Positions 47,222-57,040 are shown, counted from the stretch's first letter. The stretch: 64,000 nt of DNA from an uncultured Agathobaculum sp. (GCA_944384725.1 CALWUJ010000002.1:78437-142436); one strand, 5' to 3'. The notes: generated from the sequence alone by a model not told the origin. Program-made: numbers and translations.

Positions 47222-49282
47222 ATGGATAAATATATCGGCAAACTGCTCGGCGGCCGGTATGAGATCATCGACGTGGTCGGCGTTGGCGGCATGGCGGTCG
47301 TTTATCGCGCGCGTGATGTGGTGCTCAACCGTTATGTCGCTGTGAAGATTCTCAAGGACGAATATGCCAAGGATCCGGATATCCGCAAGCGGTTCTCGAT
47401 CGAGTCGCAGGCGGTCGCCAAACTCAGCCATCACAATATCGTTTCCGTATTCGATGTCGGCAGCGAGAAGGGTACGGACTATATTGTCATGGAATTGATC
47501 GAGGGCATTACCCTCAAAGAATATTTGCAGAAAAAGGGGCACTTGGGCTGGCAAGAGTCCGTGTTCTTTGCGGAACAGATCTGCCGGGCACTCATCCACG
47601 CGCATTCCCGCGGCATCATCCATCAGGATATCAAGCCACAGAACGTCATTATCCTGCGCGACGGCACCGCTAAGCTGACCGACTTCGGCATCGCGTCCTT
47701 TGCCACCACGCAGGAGACCCGCGTGGTGCAGGAGGCCATCGGTTCGGTGCATTATATCTCGCCTGAACAGGCCAAGGGCTCCAAGATCGACTACCGGACG
47801 GACATTTACTCGCTGGGCGTCGTGATGTACGAAATGCTCACGGGCAAGCTGCCGTTTGAGGGTGAAACTGCCTTACAGGTCGTGATGCAGCACCTCAACG
47901 CTGTGCCGCTTGCGCCGAGCGAACTCATGCCCGGCATCCCCAAGGGGCTGGATGAGGTAGTCATGCATGCCATGTGCGCCAATATCGGCAGACGCTATGC
48001 CTCGGCGGAAGCGCTGTACGCCGATTTGGAGCAGCTCAAGAATGATGCGCATACACGCTTCGGCTATGCCTATACCGATGACGAGACGGGCGAAACGCAG
48101 GTGATCGGCCGCGATGTGCAGCGAGCCGCGCGGCGCACGGCTGCGCAGGAACAGGCGGCGCACGCGGCGGCGCAGCGGCGTGAGACAGCCACAGCCGTAC
48201 GCGAGCCGGAGGGCTTTTTTGACCGTTTGGCCGAGCGGCCGGGACTGGCTGCGGGCATTGCCGTGGCGGTCGTGGCGGTGATCGCGTTGGTGGTGGTAGG
48301 CTTGTTGATGGCAACGGGCGGCAGCGGAGAAGAAAAACTCACGGTACCGTCGCTGGTCGGTCAAACGTTTGATGATGTGATAGCCGATTCCAGCTATACC
48401 TCTCAGTTTACGATCGAAGAAGCAGCAGAGCGGAAGGAATCCAACCGGCCGGTCGGTGAGATCTTGGAGCAAGACCCCGAACCGGGCACAAAGGTGACCA
48501 AGGGTACGATCATCACGCTGACCGTTTCTGCAGGCGGCGATAATGTCAGCGACACCTATAAGATCATCGATTTCAAGGGCCGTACGCTGGAATATGCGCA
48601 GGCTATGCTGGACGAGCATGATGTGAGCTATCAGACGCAGGAGGAATACAGCGACGAGGTCGAAGCGGGTAAGATCACCCGCACCGATCCTGCGGCTGGA
48701 CAGGAGTTGGAAAAGGGTGCGACGCTGACCATTTATCTCAGCAAGGGCAAGGAGAACAAGAAAGCTTCCGTGCCCGACCTGTACGGACTGTCGCAGAGTG
48801 CGGCAGAGAAGGCGCTGACGGATAAGGGGCTGGTGCTCGGCTCAGTCGATCAGGTGGAAAGCTCCGCTTCGGTCGGTACGGTCGTCTGGCAGTCGGTGAG
48901 CAAGGGAAGCGAGGTCAACGAGGGCACGGCAGTCAACATCCAGATCTCCAAGGGCAAGAGCGAGCAGCCGTCCACACCGGATACTTCGGATGAAGACAAC
49001 AAGCCGGAGACCGGCGGCGAGAGCGGCGGCAGCGGCAGCGGCGGCGATACGCAGGAGCCGACCACGCCGACTACCGGCTCGGCAACCATTCCGGTGGTTT
49101 TGCCGGATAATACGGATATGGCGCATGTCGTCATTTCGGTGGACGGCGTGGTGCAGTACGACGAGACGCATGAGACCAGTCTGGGCAGCATTTCTGTGCC
49201 GCTGACCAGCACGCCCGGACAGCATGAGGTCACGGTCAGCGTAGATGGTGCATCCAGCTCGCAGACCTACACGTTCAGCTGA
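47222..49282 (+). CDS. prkC: PASTA-domain Ser/Thr protein kinase (PrkC/Stk)
   Basis: A 686-residue membrane kinase. Kinase domain (about 10-270) with GVGGMAVVYRARD, the Lys in VAVKILKDE, catalytic loop IIHQDIKPQN, and KLTDFGIA. One membrane helix lies near 342-363, followed by three PASTA domains (about 375-575) that bind muropeptides, a Ser/Gly/Thr-rich linker and a beta-rich C-terminal domain. The catalytic loop reads HQD instead of the HRD that is usual in PrkC, making this formally a non-RD kinase; the catalytic Asp is retained. It should control wall synthesis, growth or germination together with prpC. Confidence 0.95.
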   Translation: MDKYIGKLLGGRYEIIDVVGVGGMAVVYRARDVVLNRYVAVKILKDEYAKDPDIRKRFSIESQAVAKLSHHNIVSVFDVGSEKGTDYIVMELIEGITLKEYLQKKGHLGWQESVFFAEQICRALIHAHSRGIIHQDIKPQNVIILRDGTAKLTDFGIASFATTQETRVVQEAIGSVHYISPEQAKGSKIDYRTDIYSLGVVMYEMLTGKLPFEGETALQVVMQHLNAVPLAPSELMPGIPKGLDEVVMHAMCANIGRRYASAEALYADLEQLKNDAHTRFGYAYTDDETGETQVIGRDVQRAARRTAAQEQAAHAAAQRRETATAVREPEGFFDRLAERPGLAAGIAVAVVAVIALVVVGLLMATGGSGEEKLTVPSLVGQTFDDVIADSSYTSQFTIEEAAERKESNRPVGEILEQDPEPGTKVTKGTIITLTVSAGGDNVSDTYKIIDFKGRTLEYAQAMLDEHDVSYQTQEEYSDEVEAGKITRTDPAAGQELEKGATLTIYLSKGKENKKASVPDLYGLSQSAAEKALTDKGLVLGSVDQVESSASVGTVVWQSVSKGSEVNEGTAVNIQISKGKSEQPSTPDTSDEDNKPETGGESGGSGSGGDTQEPTTPTTGSATIPVVLPDNTDMAHVVISVDGVVQYDETHETSLGSISVPLTSTPGQHEVTVSVDGASSSQTYTFS

Positions 49283-49298
49283 TGGAAGGGGCGAAAGT

Positions 49299-50198
49299 TT
49301 GATCGAAGGGATCATTCTCAAGGGCATCGGCGGGTTCTACTATGTGGACACCGCCGAGGGCCTGATCGAGTGCAAGGCGCGCGGACGTTTTCGGAAAACC
49401 GTGGGCAAGCCCATCGTGGGCGACCGCGTGACACTCGAAATTCAGCCGGAGGACGGCACGGGCTATTTGCTTGATATTGCGCCGCGAAAAAACAGTCTGG
49501 TACGGCCTGCGGTGGCAAATCTCGATCTGTTGGTTGCGGTCGCGTCGGCAGCACCACCTGTCACCGACCCGTTTCTGATCGACAAGGTGACCGCTATTGC
49601 GGTGCATAAGGAGATCGGCGCGCTGGTGGTTATCAATAAGACAGACGAAAATCCGGGCGACGCGCTGTTTGAGGCTTACCAGAAAAGCGGTATTGACGTG
49701 CTGCGCGTCAGCGCATTGACCGGAGAAGGCATTGACGAGCTCAAAGCCCGTCTGCGCGGCCGCGTGGCGGCGTTTGCAGGCAACTCGGGCGTGGGCAAGT
49801 CGAGCGTACTAAACCGTATCGACCCGCAGTTCGGCGCGGCGGTTGGCGCGATCTCAGACCGCATCGGCCGCGGCAAGCACACGACGCGCCATGTTGAGCT
49901 GCATCCGATCGAGGGCGGCGGCTACATCGCGGACACGCCGGGCTTTTCCTCGTTTGAGACCGAGCAGATGGAACTGGTGCTGGCAGAGGATCTGCAATAT
50001 GCGTTCCCGGAGTTTGCGCCCTATCTGGGGCAGTGCAAGTTTACTGGTTGTGCGCACGTCAAGGAAAAAGGCTGCGCGGTGCTGGCGGCGGTTGAGACGG
50101 GAGAAATTGCCCGCAGCCGTCACGAAAGTTATGTCAAGCTGTATGATAGCGTAAAGGATTTGAAGCAATGGGAGATTTCCAAGGGCGGCACGCGCTGA
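49299..50198 (+). CDS. rsgA: Ribosome small-subunit GTPase RsgA
   Basis: A 299-residue circularly permuted GTPase of 30S maturation. An OB domain (about 1-65) precedes the G motifs in permuted order: VINKTDENPGDA, then AGNSGVGKSSVLN, and DTPGFSS. The C-terminal zinc finger has C, H and C ligands in CKFTGCAHVKEKGCAV. TTG 49299 (MIEGIILKG) is chosen because it gives the usual length and lies behind GGAAGGGGCG. It overlaps thiN by 31 bp. Confidence 0.93.
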   Translation: MIEGIILKGIGGFYYVDTAEGLIECKARGRFRKTVGKPIVGDRVTLEIQPEDGTGYLLDIAPRKNSLVRPAVANLDLLVAVASAAPPVTDPFLIDKVTAIAVHKEIGALVVINKTDENPGDALFEAYQKSGIDVLRVSALTGEGIDELKARLRGRVAAFAGNSGVGKSSVLNRIDPQFGAAVGAISDRIGRGKHTTRHVELHPIEGGGYIADTPGFSSFETEQMELVLAEDLQYAFPEFAPYLGQCKFTGCAHVKEKGCAVLAAVETGEIARSRHESYVKLYDSVKDLKQWEISKGGTR

Positions 50199-50830
50199 TT
50201 TTCGCGGCCGCGCCCGAAACCGAATACGGCTACATTCGCGCGTTTCTGGACGAGCATCCGGACGCGCTGATTGCCTGCGCGGACGGCGGGCTGCGCCATG
50301 CGCGTGCGCTTGGATTGCATCCGGATTTCATGATTTCGGACTGCGATTCTATGCCCGAGGTGGAGGGGACGGAGATCATCCGCCTGAAGCCCGAAAAGGA
50401 TGATACGGACACGCAGGGCTGCTTGCGCGAGGTGTTCCGTCGCGGCTGCACCGAGGCAACGCTCGTTTGCGCAACCGGCGGGCGCATCGACCACATGCTG
50501 GCGAACCTGTCGCTTTTGGAAGAGGCGCACGATCTGGGCGGGCATCTGACCGTGCTTGATCGGCAAAACCGCATCGTTTTGCATGAGGGCGGCTGTCGGA
50601 AATTCAAAATACCGGCAGCGTACCGCTATTTCTCCATCGTGCCGCTGGATGCTGTCCTGCACGGCGTGACGATCGAAAATGCAAAATACCCGCTGCATGA
50701 CGCAACAGTCACGCGCGCAGGCATGGTTACGATTTCCAACGAGGCCGCGGAAAATGCGACTGTTACGGTCGAAATACAGGACGGGCGTGCGCTCGTCGTC
50801 TTTTCGCGCGATTTGACCACCGCTTTGTGA
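50168..50830 (+). CDS. thiN: Thiamine pyrophosphokinase
   Basis: A 220-residue enzyme converting thiamine to thiamine diphosphate. Typical stretches are IACADGGLRHARALGLHPDF, ISDCDSMP, the EKDDTDTQGCLREV active site and GGRIDHMLANLSLLEEA. The usual gene between rsgA and thiN, rpe, is absent. The terminator at 50843-50869 closes the long operon. Confidence 0.93.
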   Translation: MGDFQGRHALIFAAAPETEYGYIRAFLDEHPDALIACADGGLRHARALGLHPDFMISDCDSMPEVEGTEIIRLKPEKDDTDTQGCLREVFRRGCTEATLVCATGGRIDHMLANLSLLEEAHDLGGHLTVLDRQNRIVLHEGGCRKFKIPAAYRYFSIVPLDAVLHGVTIENAKYPLHDATVTRAGMVTISNEAAENATVTVEIQDGRALVVFSRDLTTAL

Positions 50831-50842
50831 AAGTTCCACACC

Positions 50843-50870
50843 AAAACCGCCCAAAACCGGCGGTTTTTTC
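50843..50870 (+). terminator. Terminator after thiN
   Basis: AAAACCGCC (50843-50851) pairs with GGCGGTTTT (50859-50867), followed by TT and a T-rich stretch. It ends the gene series that starts at yicC. Confidence 0.88.
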
Positions 50871-50904
50871 TATTCTTCTATTTTGCAGTTTTGCAGGCGC
50901 AGAC

Positions 50905-50933
50905 TTGCAAAAATAAACCGGCAGGCATATAAT
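50905..50933 (+). promoter_or_regulatory. Promoter of the aminotransferase gene
   Basis: TTGCAA (50905-50910), a 17-bp spacer and TATAAT (50928-50933), 35 bp before the start codon. Confidence 0.7.
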
Positions 50934-50968
50934 AAAATCATAGAGAGACGAAAAGGGAGTGCTGAGCA

Positions 50969-52168
50969 GTGGCATTGAAACCGATTTCCAGAATCGCAGC
51001 GGGGGTACAGGCATCGACGACGCTTGTCATTGACTCGCTGTTCAAGCAGATGAAGGCCGAGGGCAAGGATGTAGTCGGCTTTGGCGCGGGCGAGCCGGAT
51101 TTCCCGACCCCTGAGCACATCAAGCAGGCAGGCATTGAGGCAATTGAGAACAACCTGACCCGCTATACGCCGGCCGCAGGTCTGATGCAGCTGCGTGAGG
51201 CGGCGTGCTACCGTCTGAAAACCGATTTTGGCCTGGAATATGAGCCGAAGCAGATTGTCGTGGCTTCGGGTGCAAAGCACTCGGTCTATATTGCGCTGAT
51301 GACGCTGTGCAATCCGGGCGATGAGGTCGTCATCGCTGCGCCCTACTGGGTCAGCTATTCGGAAATGGTGCAGCAGGCGGGCGCGGTGCCGGTGATCGTC
51401 ACCGCTGAAGAGGAGCAGGACTTTAAGATCTCGGCCGCCCAGCTGGAAGCCGCGATCACGGACAAAACCAAGGTGTTCATGCTCAACTCTCCCTGCAATC
51501 CGACCGGTATGGTGTATACGCGCGAAGAACTGGAGGCGATTGCAGAGGTTTGCTGCCGTCATAACATCTATGTCATTGCGGATGAGATTTACTGCAATCT
51601 GGTGTATGACGATATTGAGTTTGTCTCCTTTGCCTCGCTGAATGAGGATGTCAAGAACCGCACCATCATCGTCAACGGCGTGTCCAAAAGCTATGCCATG
51701 ACTGGCTGGCGTATCGGTTACAGCGCTTCCAACCCGGAGCTTGCCAAGGTGATGAGCAACTACCTGAGCCACTCGACTTCGGCGCCCTCCACGATTTCGC
51801 AGCATGCGGCGATCGTTGCGCTCAAGGGCCCGCAGGAGGATATGCAGGTGATGAAGAAAGCGTTCGAGGCACGCCGCGATCATCTGGTTGAGCGCATGAA
51901 CCGCATCGAAGGCGTTTCCTGCATCAAGCCGCAGGGCGCGTTCTATGTTATGATGAACATGAAGAACTTCCTCGGCAAGCAGATGTACGGCAAAACGATC
52001 GAGAGCGCGGAGGACTTCGCGCAGCTGTTCCTTGAAAAGGGACTGGTGGCAACTGTACCGTGTACCGCGTTTGCCGCACCGGGCTTTGTGCGATGGAGCT
52101 ACGCGACTTCGCTGGCCGAGATCGACAAGGGTCTTGACCGGCTGGAGGAGTTCATCAAGAACGCATAA
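50969..52168 (+). CDS. Class I aminotransferase (aspartate aminotransferase-like)
   Basis: A 399-residue PLP enzyme of the AspB/AspC type. It has FGAGEPDFPTPEHI, NSPCNPTGMVY, VIADEIYCNLVYD, and the PLP lysine in NGVSKSYAMTGWRIGY. Aspartate with 2-oxoglutarate is the most likely reaction, but other amino acids are possible. It starts at GTG 50969 behind AAAGGGAG. Confidence 0.9.
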   Translation: MALKPISRIAAGVQASTTLVIDSLFKQMKAEGKDVVGFGAGEPDFPTPEHIKQAGIEAIENNLTRYTPAAGLMQLREAACYRLKTDFGLEYEPKQIVVASGAKHSVYIALMTLCNPGDEVVIAAPYWVSYSEMVQQAGAVPVIVTAEEEQDFKISAAQLEAAITDKTKVFMLNSPCNPTGMVYTREELEAIAEVCCRHNIYVIADEIYCNLVYDDIEFVSFASLNEDVKNRTIIVNGVSKSYAMTGWRIGYSASNPELAKVMSNYLSHSTSAPSTISQHAAIVALKGPQEDMQVMKKAFEARRDHLVERMNRIEGVSCIKPQGAFYVMMNMKNFLGKQMYGKTIESAEDFAQLFLEKGLVATVPCTAFAAPGFVRWSYATSLAEIDKGLDRLEEFIKNA

Positions 52169-52180
52169 AGAGCAAGTATA

Positions 52181-52209
52181 GAAAAAGACGGGCAAAGCCC
52201 GTCTTTTTT
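52181..52209. terminator. Bidirectional terminator
   Basis: AAGACGGGC (52185-52193), loop AAA, GCCCGTCTT (52197-52205), with TTTT on the plus strand and a TTTTTC run on the minus strand. It serves the aminotransferase and the convergent GNAT gene. Confidence 0.88.
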
Positions 52210-52225
52210 GTTGTGTGTTTGAGGT

Positions 52226-52873
52226 TCAAAATGCGCCGAGCTGCATCAGCGGCAGCAGCAGCCGATATTCGGTGAAATCTCCGCAGGTATGCACCTGCTT
52301 GAGCTGAAAACCGAAGTGCAAATACATCCTCACATTCTCACGCTTGAAGGTTTCCAAAATCACGGCTGGATATCCCTGTGAAAGCGCGTGCTCTATCGCA
52401 CCTTCCAGCAGATCGCGGGCGACACCCGTACCGCGATAGGGTTTATCCACGGCAAACTGCGCAATATAATAGGGGCGGCCGCAGTAGCGCCGATACCAGC
52501 GCGTGCTGTGTACATTCATCACTGGGCGGCTGTTGCGCATGATCTGCGTCAGCAGCGGGCGCGGGATGTCGTTCAGTTCTCTGCCGTGCCGCAGCGCATA
52601 GAAAAATTGTCCGAGCGGACCGAAGTGCGCCAGACGCTGCGCATCTATGCCTGCAATCATGCCAGCGGGGCTGCCATCCGGACTGTCGCAGACAAAGACA
52701 TCGCCGTGGGAGAAAAAATAGCCCTGCCCCAGACCGAGCACGGTCGGACCGATTTTTCGGGCGGTTTCCGGGTCAATACCGGAAAATTGCTGCTGCAATT
52801 CGGCCTGATCGTAAAATTGGTCAAACATCAGCGCGGCCAGCGCCGCACGTTCCTCGCGCTTTGCTCTGCGCAT
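52226..52873 (-). CDS. GNAT-family N-acetyltransferase
   Basis: A 215-residue GNAT enzyme. The acetyl-CoA-binding loop is in QFAVDKPYRGTGVARDLLEG, followed by GYPAVILETFKRENVRMYLHFGF. The N-terminal half is family-variable, so no substrate can be named. Its own promoter lies upstream on the minus strand. Confidence 0.82.
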   Translation of the reverse strand: MRRAKREERAALAALMFDQFYDQAELQQQFSGIDPETARKIGPTVLGLGQGYFFSHGDVFVCDSPDGSPAGMIAGIDAQRLAHFGPLGQFFYALRHGRELNDIPRPLLTQIMRNSRPVMNVHSTRWYRRYCGRPYYIAQFAVDKPYRGTGVARDLLEGAIEHALSQGYPAVILETFKRENVRMYLHFGFQLKQVHTCGDFTEYRLLLPLMQLGAF

Positions 52874-52904
52874 GTCACATCCCTCCCGTTTGCTTGTTAT
52901 CCTG

Positions 52905-52934
52905 ATGATAGCATGCCCTTTGCCTGCCCGTCAA
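52905..52934 (-). promoter_or_regulatory. Promoter of the minus-strand GNAT gene
   Basis: Minus strand: TTGACG (52929-52934), an 18-bp spacer and TATCAT (52905-52910), 31 bp before the start. Confidence 0.6.
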
Positions 52935-53129
52935 GCGGCAGGGTACGGCGGCGTGTCAAATACGCGGGGCAGGGCGGGCAATTCTTTGTTTATTGTTACA
53001 ATATGTGCGCGAAACAGGGCGATTTGGCTTGAAATAAACCGTATGGAGTGTTAAACTAAACAAGATGTATAATTGTCTGCCCGTTTGCTGTTGCAATCAA
53101 AAAAAGACAGAGTTGAAAGGACGACTGAC

Positions 53130-54560
53130 ATGAATAACGTGTATGAAAGCCCGCTGTCCTCGCGCTATGCTTCGGAAGAGATGCTGTATGTGTTCTCCTC
53201 GGATATGAAGTTCTCTACCTGGCGCCGTCTGTGGGTGTCGCTTGCCAAGGCGGAGATGGCACTCGGTCTGCCCATCACGCAGGAGCAGGTCGATGAGATG
53301 GAAGCCCACTTGACCGACATCGACTATGATACCGCGCGCGCCCGTGAGAAGGAAGTCCGCCATGACGTTATGGCGCATGTGTACACCTTCGGCAAGGCGG
53401 CACCGAAGGCGGCAGGTATCATCCATCTGGGGGCAACGAGCGCGTATGTCGGCGATAACACCGATATCATCCAGATTCGCGAGGGGTTGCTGCTGGTGCG
53501 CAAAAAGCTCGCGGTTGTGCTCGACAAGCTGGCGCGTTTTGCCGATGCGCACAAGGCGCAGCCGACGCTCGGCTTTACACACTTCCAGCCCGCGCAGCTG
53601 ACGACGGTTGGTAAGCGCGCGACGCTCTGGATGAACGAGCTGCTGATGGATTTGAATGAAGTTGAGTTCCGCATCGAAAACCTGCGCATGCTTGGCTCGA
53701 AGGGCACGACCGGCACGCAGGCGTCGTTCATGGAGCTGTTTGACGGTGACGAAGCCAAGGTCAAGGAGCTGGAAAAGCGCATTGCGGACGATTTCGGCTT
53801 CGCGGGCGTGGTTCCGGTGTCCGGCCAGACCTATTCGCGCAAGATCGACGCGCAGACGCTCGCAACCCTCGCCGGTATTGCGGAGTCTGCGTCCAAGTTT
53901 GCTACCGACCTGCGCTTGCTCCAGCACCTTAAGGAGATCGAAGAGCCGTTTGAAAAGCATCAGATCGGCTCGTCCGCGATGCCGTACAAGCGCAACCCGA
54001 TGCGTTCCGAGCGCATCTGCGCGCTGGCGCGTTACGTCATCTGCGACAGCCTGAACCCGGCATTCACTTCCGCGACCCAGTGGTTCGAGCGCACGCTTGA
54101 CGACTCGGCCAACAAGCGTATCTCTGTGCCGGAGGCATTCCTCGCAGTCGATGCGATCCTTAATATTATGATTAATGTGGTTTCCGGTCTTGTCGTTTAC
54201 CCCAAGGTGATCGAGGCGCGTGTGATGAGTGAGCTGCCCTTCATGGCGACCGAAAACATCATGATGGACGCGGTCAAGCGCGGCGGCAACCGTCAGGAGC
54301 TGCATGAGCGCATCCGTGAGCACTCGATGGCGGCAGGCAAGCGGATTAAGGAAGAAGGTCTGGACAACGACCTGATCGACCGCATCGCAGCCGACCCGAT
54401 GTTCGGCATGACGCGCGAGCAGATTTTGGAGCATCTGGACCCGGCGGCATATATTGGCCGCTGCCCGTCTCAGGTGGACGAGTTCATCAGCGAATGTGTC
54501 CGTCCGGCGATCGCGCCCTATCTGGAGGGAGAAGAGGTCACAGTGGAGATCAACCTGTAA
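53130..54560 (+). CDS. purB: Adenylosuccinate lyase
   Basis: A 476-residue enzyme of the fumarase/aspartase superfamily, acting twice in purine synthesis (SAICAR and adenylosuccinate cleavage). It has YESPLSSRYASEEMLYVFS at the start, GATSAYVGDNTDI, FTHFQPAQLTTVGKR and the signature GSSAMPYKRNPMRSE. ATG 53130 follows GAAAGGACG; an upstream in-frame start at 53073 has no family similarity. A promoter TTGAAA-17 bp-TAAACT lies at about 53031-53059. Confidence 0.95.
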   Translation: MNNVYESPLSSRYASEEMLYVFSSDMKFSTWRRLWVSLAKAEMALGLPITQEQVDEMEAHLTDIDYDTARAREKEVRHDVMAHVYTFGKAAPKAAGIIHLGATSAYVGDNTDIIQIREGLLLVRKKLAVVLDKLARFADAHKAQPTLGFTHFQPAQLTTVGKRATLWMNELLMDLNEVEFRIENLRMLGSKGTTGTQASFMELFDGDEAKVKELEKRIADDFGFAGVVPVSGQTYSRKIDAQTLATLAGIAESASKFATDLRLLQHLKEIEEPFEKHQIGSSAMPYKRNPMRSERICALARYVICDSLNPAFTSATQWFERTLDDSANKRISVPEAFLAVDAILNIMINVVSGLVVYPKVIEARVMSELPFMATENIMMDAVKRGGNRQELHERIREHSMAAGKRIKEEGLDNDLIDRIAADPMFGMTREQILEHLDPAAYIGRCPSQVDEFISECVRPAIAPYLEGEEVTVEINL

Positions 54561-54577
54561 GCGTGCGGCGCGCAAGG

Positions 54578-54606
54578 TTGACTTTTAAGTGGTTTCGCAG
54601 TATACT
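54578..54606 (+). promoter_or_regulatory. secDF promoter
   Basis: TTGACT (54578-54583), a 17-bp spacer and TATACT (54601-54606), starting 18 bp after the purB stop. Confidence 0.75.
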
Positions 54607-54642
54607 ACTTAGCTGTGTAAGAAAACGAAGGAGGCAGAAACA

Positions 54643-57027
54643 TTGAAGAAAAGTGTGATTTCCTTCATTGCGGTGATCCTGCTGATCATTTTCCTGGGCG
54701 TTACCGCAGTGACAGGTGTGTATATTCCGGGGGGCTGGACGATGCCGTTCCGGGATACGGCGGCATCGGATACCACGGATACAACGGGTACTGCCGCAGA
54801 TACGGATGCGGCGGATAATACCGCAGACGATACGACAACCCAAACCACGGATGACACCGCGGCGGACACCACCGACAATGCGGCGGATACATCCAATCAA
54901 ACCGCGGCTGCATCCCTCAAGGCGATCATCCCGAGCGTGATGGATACCGAGAACGGCATCCGTCTGGGTCTGGATCTGGTGGGCGGTTCGCGTATTGTTT
55001 ACGAAGCGCAGATCCCGGAAGGCTACGATATGTCCAATCTGGCCGACGATATGAACTCGGTGCAGAAGGTCATTCGTCAGCGTCTGACTGATAAGGGCTT
55101 TACCGAAGCGACCGTCACCCTGACCGGCGACAACCGCGTGACAGTAGAAATTCCGCAGATCACCAATCCGGAAGAGGCAGTACAGACGCTCGGCACAACC
55201 GCGCAGCTGATCTTCGCGGATGCAGACGGCAAGGAGTGGCTGACCGGCGAGGATATCGCCAAGGCTTCTTATGGCTATGGCCGTCCGACTGGTACGGAAG
55301 TGGCTGACGTGCATTATGTACAGGTACAGTTTACCAACGAAGGCCGTCAGAAGTTTGCTGAGGCGACTGCATCGGTATCTGCTCGTACGGACGGTACCAA
55401 CCAGCTGTTTATTCTCATGGATGACCAGATCATCTCCTATCCGTCGGTCAGCGAGAAGATCGACAATGATAGCTGTGTGATTTCCGGCAGCTTTACGCGC
55501 GAGAGCGCGCAGGAACTGGCTGACCTGATCAACGCTGGTCAGATTCCGTTCTCGCTGACGCAGGTGGAACTGCGTTCGGTTGGCCCGCAGCTGGGCGCGG
55601 ACGCAATGCGTACTTCGCTCATCGCAGGTGCGATCGGCGTGCTGCTGGTTTGCCTGTTCATGCTGATTGTTTACCGCGTCCCGGGTCTGGTTGCCTGCAT
55701 GGCGTTGGGCTTCTATATTGTCATTGAAGCACTGATCTTCAGCCTGATCCGTGTCAACCTGTCTTTGCCGGGTATCGCGGGTATCATCTTGTCCATCGGT
55801 ATGGCGGTTGATGCGAACGTCGTTATCTTCGAGCGCATTAAGGAAGAACTGCGCGCGGGCAAGACGGTCAAGAGCGCGATCGAATCTGGCTTCAAGCGTG
55901 CGTTCACCGCAATTCTGGACTCCAATATCACCACGCTGATTGCAGCGGCGGTTCTGTTCTTCCTTGGTACGGGTACGATCGTCGGCTTTGCGACCACGCT
56001 CGGCATCGGCGTTATCGTTTCCATGTTCACGGCGCTGACCGTGACCCACTTCCTGCTCAACCGCATGGTGGATTTCCGCATCCGCAGCCCCAAGGCGTAT
56101 GGCCTGAACGACCACGCGCTTCGTCCGCGTTTTGCGGTTCTGAAGAACTTCAAGATCTTCGGCGGCATCTCGATCCTGCTGGTTCTGACCGGTCTGGTTT
56201 CTCTTATCCTGCTGCCGTTCGGCCAGAACTTCTTCAACCTGAGCATTGACTTTGCAGGCGGCACCGAGATGGAGTTTGCCATGCATCAGACGGTTGACCA
56301 GAACCTCCAGACTGAGGTCGGCAACCTGTTTGAAGAAGTGACCGGCATGGAGGCTTCCTCCGTCACTTCCTCGGGCGATAACAACGAGAATGTGCTGATC
56401 CGTTCGACCTCGATCGACTCGGAGAAGCGCGAGGCTGTTATCGAAAAGATGACCGAGACCTATAATCTGACCGAGGACGATATCTACAACAACAACGACG
56501 TTTCCGCGTCGGTTGGTTCCGACTTGCAGCGCGCTGCTTTCCTGTGCGCAATTGTTGCAATCGTGCTGATGCTGATTTATATCACCATCCGCTTCGAGCT
56601 GACCAGCGGTCTGGCGGCGGTCATCTGCTTGGTACACGACCTGCTGATTATGCTGTCGGTTTATGTCTGGCTGCAAATTCCGCTGGACACCAATTTCATC
56701 GCCGCAGCGCTGACCATCTTCGGTTATTCGATTAACGCGTCGATCATCGTATTCGACTGCGTGCGTGAAAATCTGCGCACTGCGCGCAAGGAGCCGTTTG
56801 AGGCGGTGGCAGAGCGCTGCGTATGGCAGACCATGGGTCGTACGATCAATACCTCGCTGACCACGCTGTTCACGGTTGGTATGATCTTTATTCTGGGCGT
56901 GCCATCGCTTAAGCAGTTTACGCTGCCGCTGATCGTCGGTATTCTGGCGGGCGCTTGGTCGTCTGTCATGCTGTCTACCAGCTTGTGGGGCTTTTTCCGC
57001 AAGAAGTTCCGCAAAAAGCGCGTCTGA
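54643..57027 (+). CDS. secDF: Fused protein translocase SecDF
   Basis: A 794-residue fusion of SecD (about 1-465) and SecF (about 475-794), which use the proton gradient to help Sec export. SecD has LGLDLVGGSRIVYEAQIPE and SIGMAVDANVVIFERIKEEL; SecF has IDFAGGTEMEFAM and TIFGYSINASIIVFDCVREN. After the first membrane helix there is an unusual ~50-residue stretch (about 42-90) made almost only of Thr, Asp and Ala, which faces outside. TTG 54643 is the start, 8 bp after AAGGAGG. Confidence 0.95.
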   Translation: MKKSVISFIAVILLIIFLGVTAVTGVYIPGGWTMPFRDTAASDTTDTTGTAADTDAADNTADDTTTQTTDDTAADTTDNAADTSNQTAAASLKAIIPSVMDTENGIRLGLDLVGGSRIVYEAQIPEGYDMSNLADDMNSVQKVIRQRLTDKGFTEATVTLTGDNRVTVEIPQITNPEEAVQTLGTTAQLIFADADGKEWLTGEDIAKASYGYGRPTGTEVADVHYVQVQFTNEGRQKFAEATASVSARTDGTNQLFILMDDQIISYPSVSEKIDNDSCVISGSFTRESAQELADLINAGQIPFSLTQVELRSVGPQLGADAMRTSLIAGAIGVLLVCLFMLIVYRVPGLVACMALGFYIVIEALIFSLIRVNLSLPGIAGIILSIGMAVDANVVIFERIKEELRAGKTVKSAIESGFKRAFTAILDSNITTLIAAAVLFFLGTGTIVGFATTLGIGVIVSMFTALTVTHFLLNRMVDFRIRSPKAYGLNDHALRPRFAVLKNFKIFGGISILLVLTGLVSLILLPFGQNFFNLSIDFAGGTEMEFAMHQTVDQNLQTEVGNLFEEVTGMEASSVTSSGDNNENVLIRSTSIDSEKREAVIEKMTETYNLTEDDIYNNNDVSASVGSDLQRAAFLCAIVAIVLMLIYITIRFELTSGLAAVICLVHDLLIMLSVYVWLQIPLDTNFIAAALTIFGYSINASIIVFDCVRENLRTARKEPFEAVAERCVWQTMGRTINTSLTTLFTVGMIFILGVPSLKQFTLPLIVGILAGAWSSVMLSTSLWGFFRKKFRKKRV

Positions 57028-57040
57028 TTGTGATGCAAAA

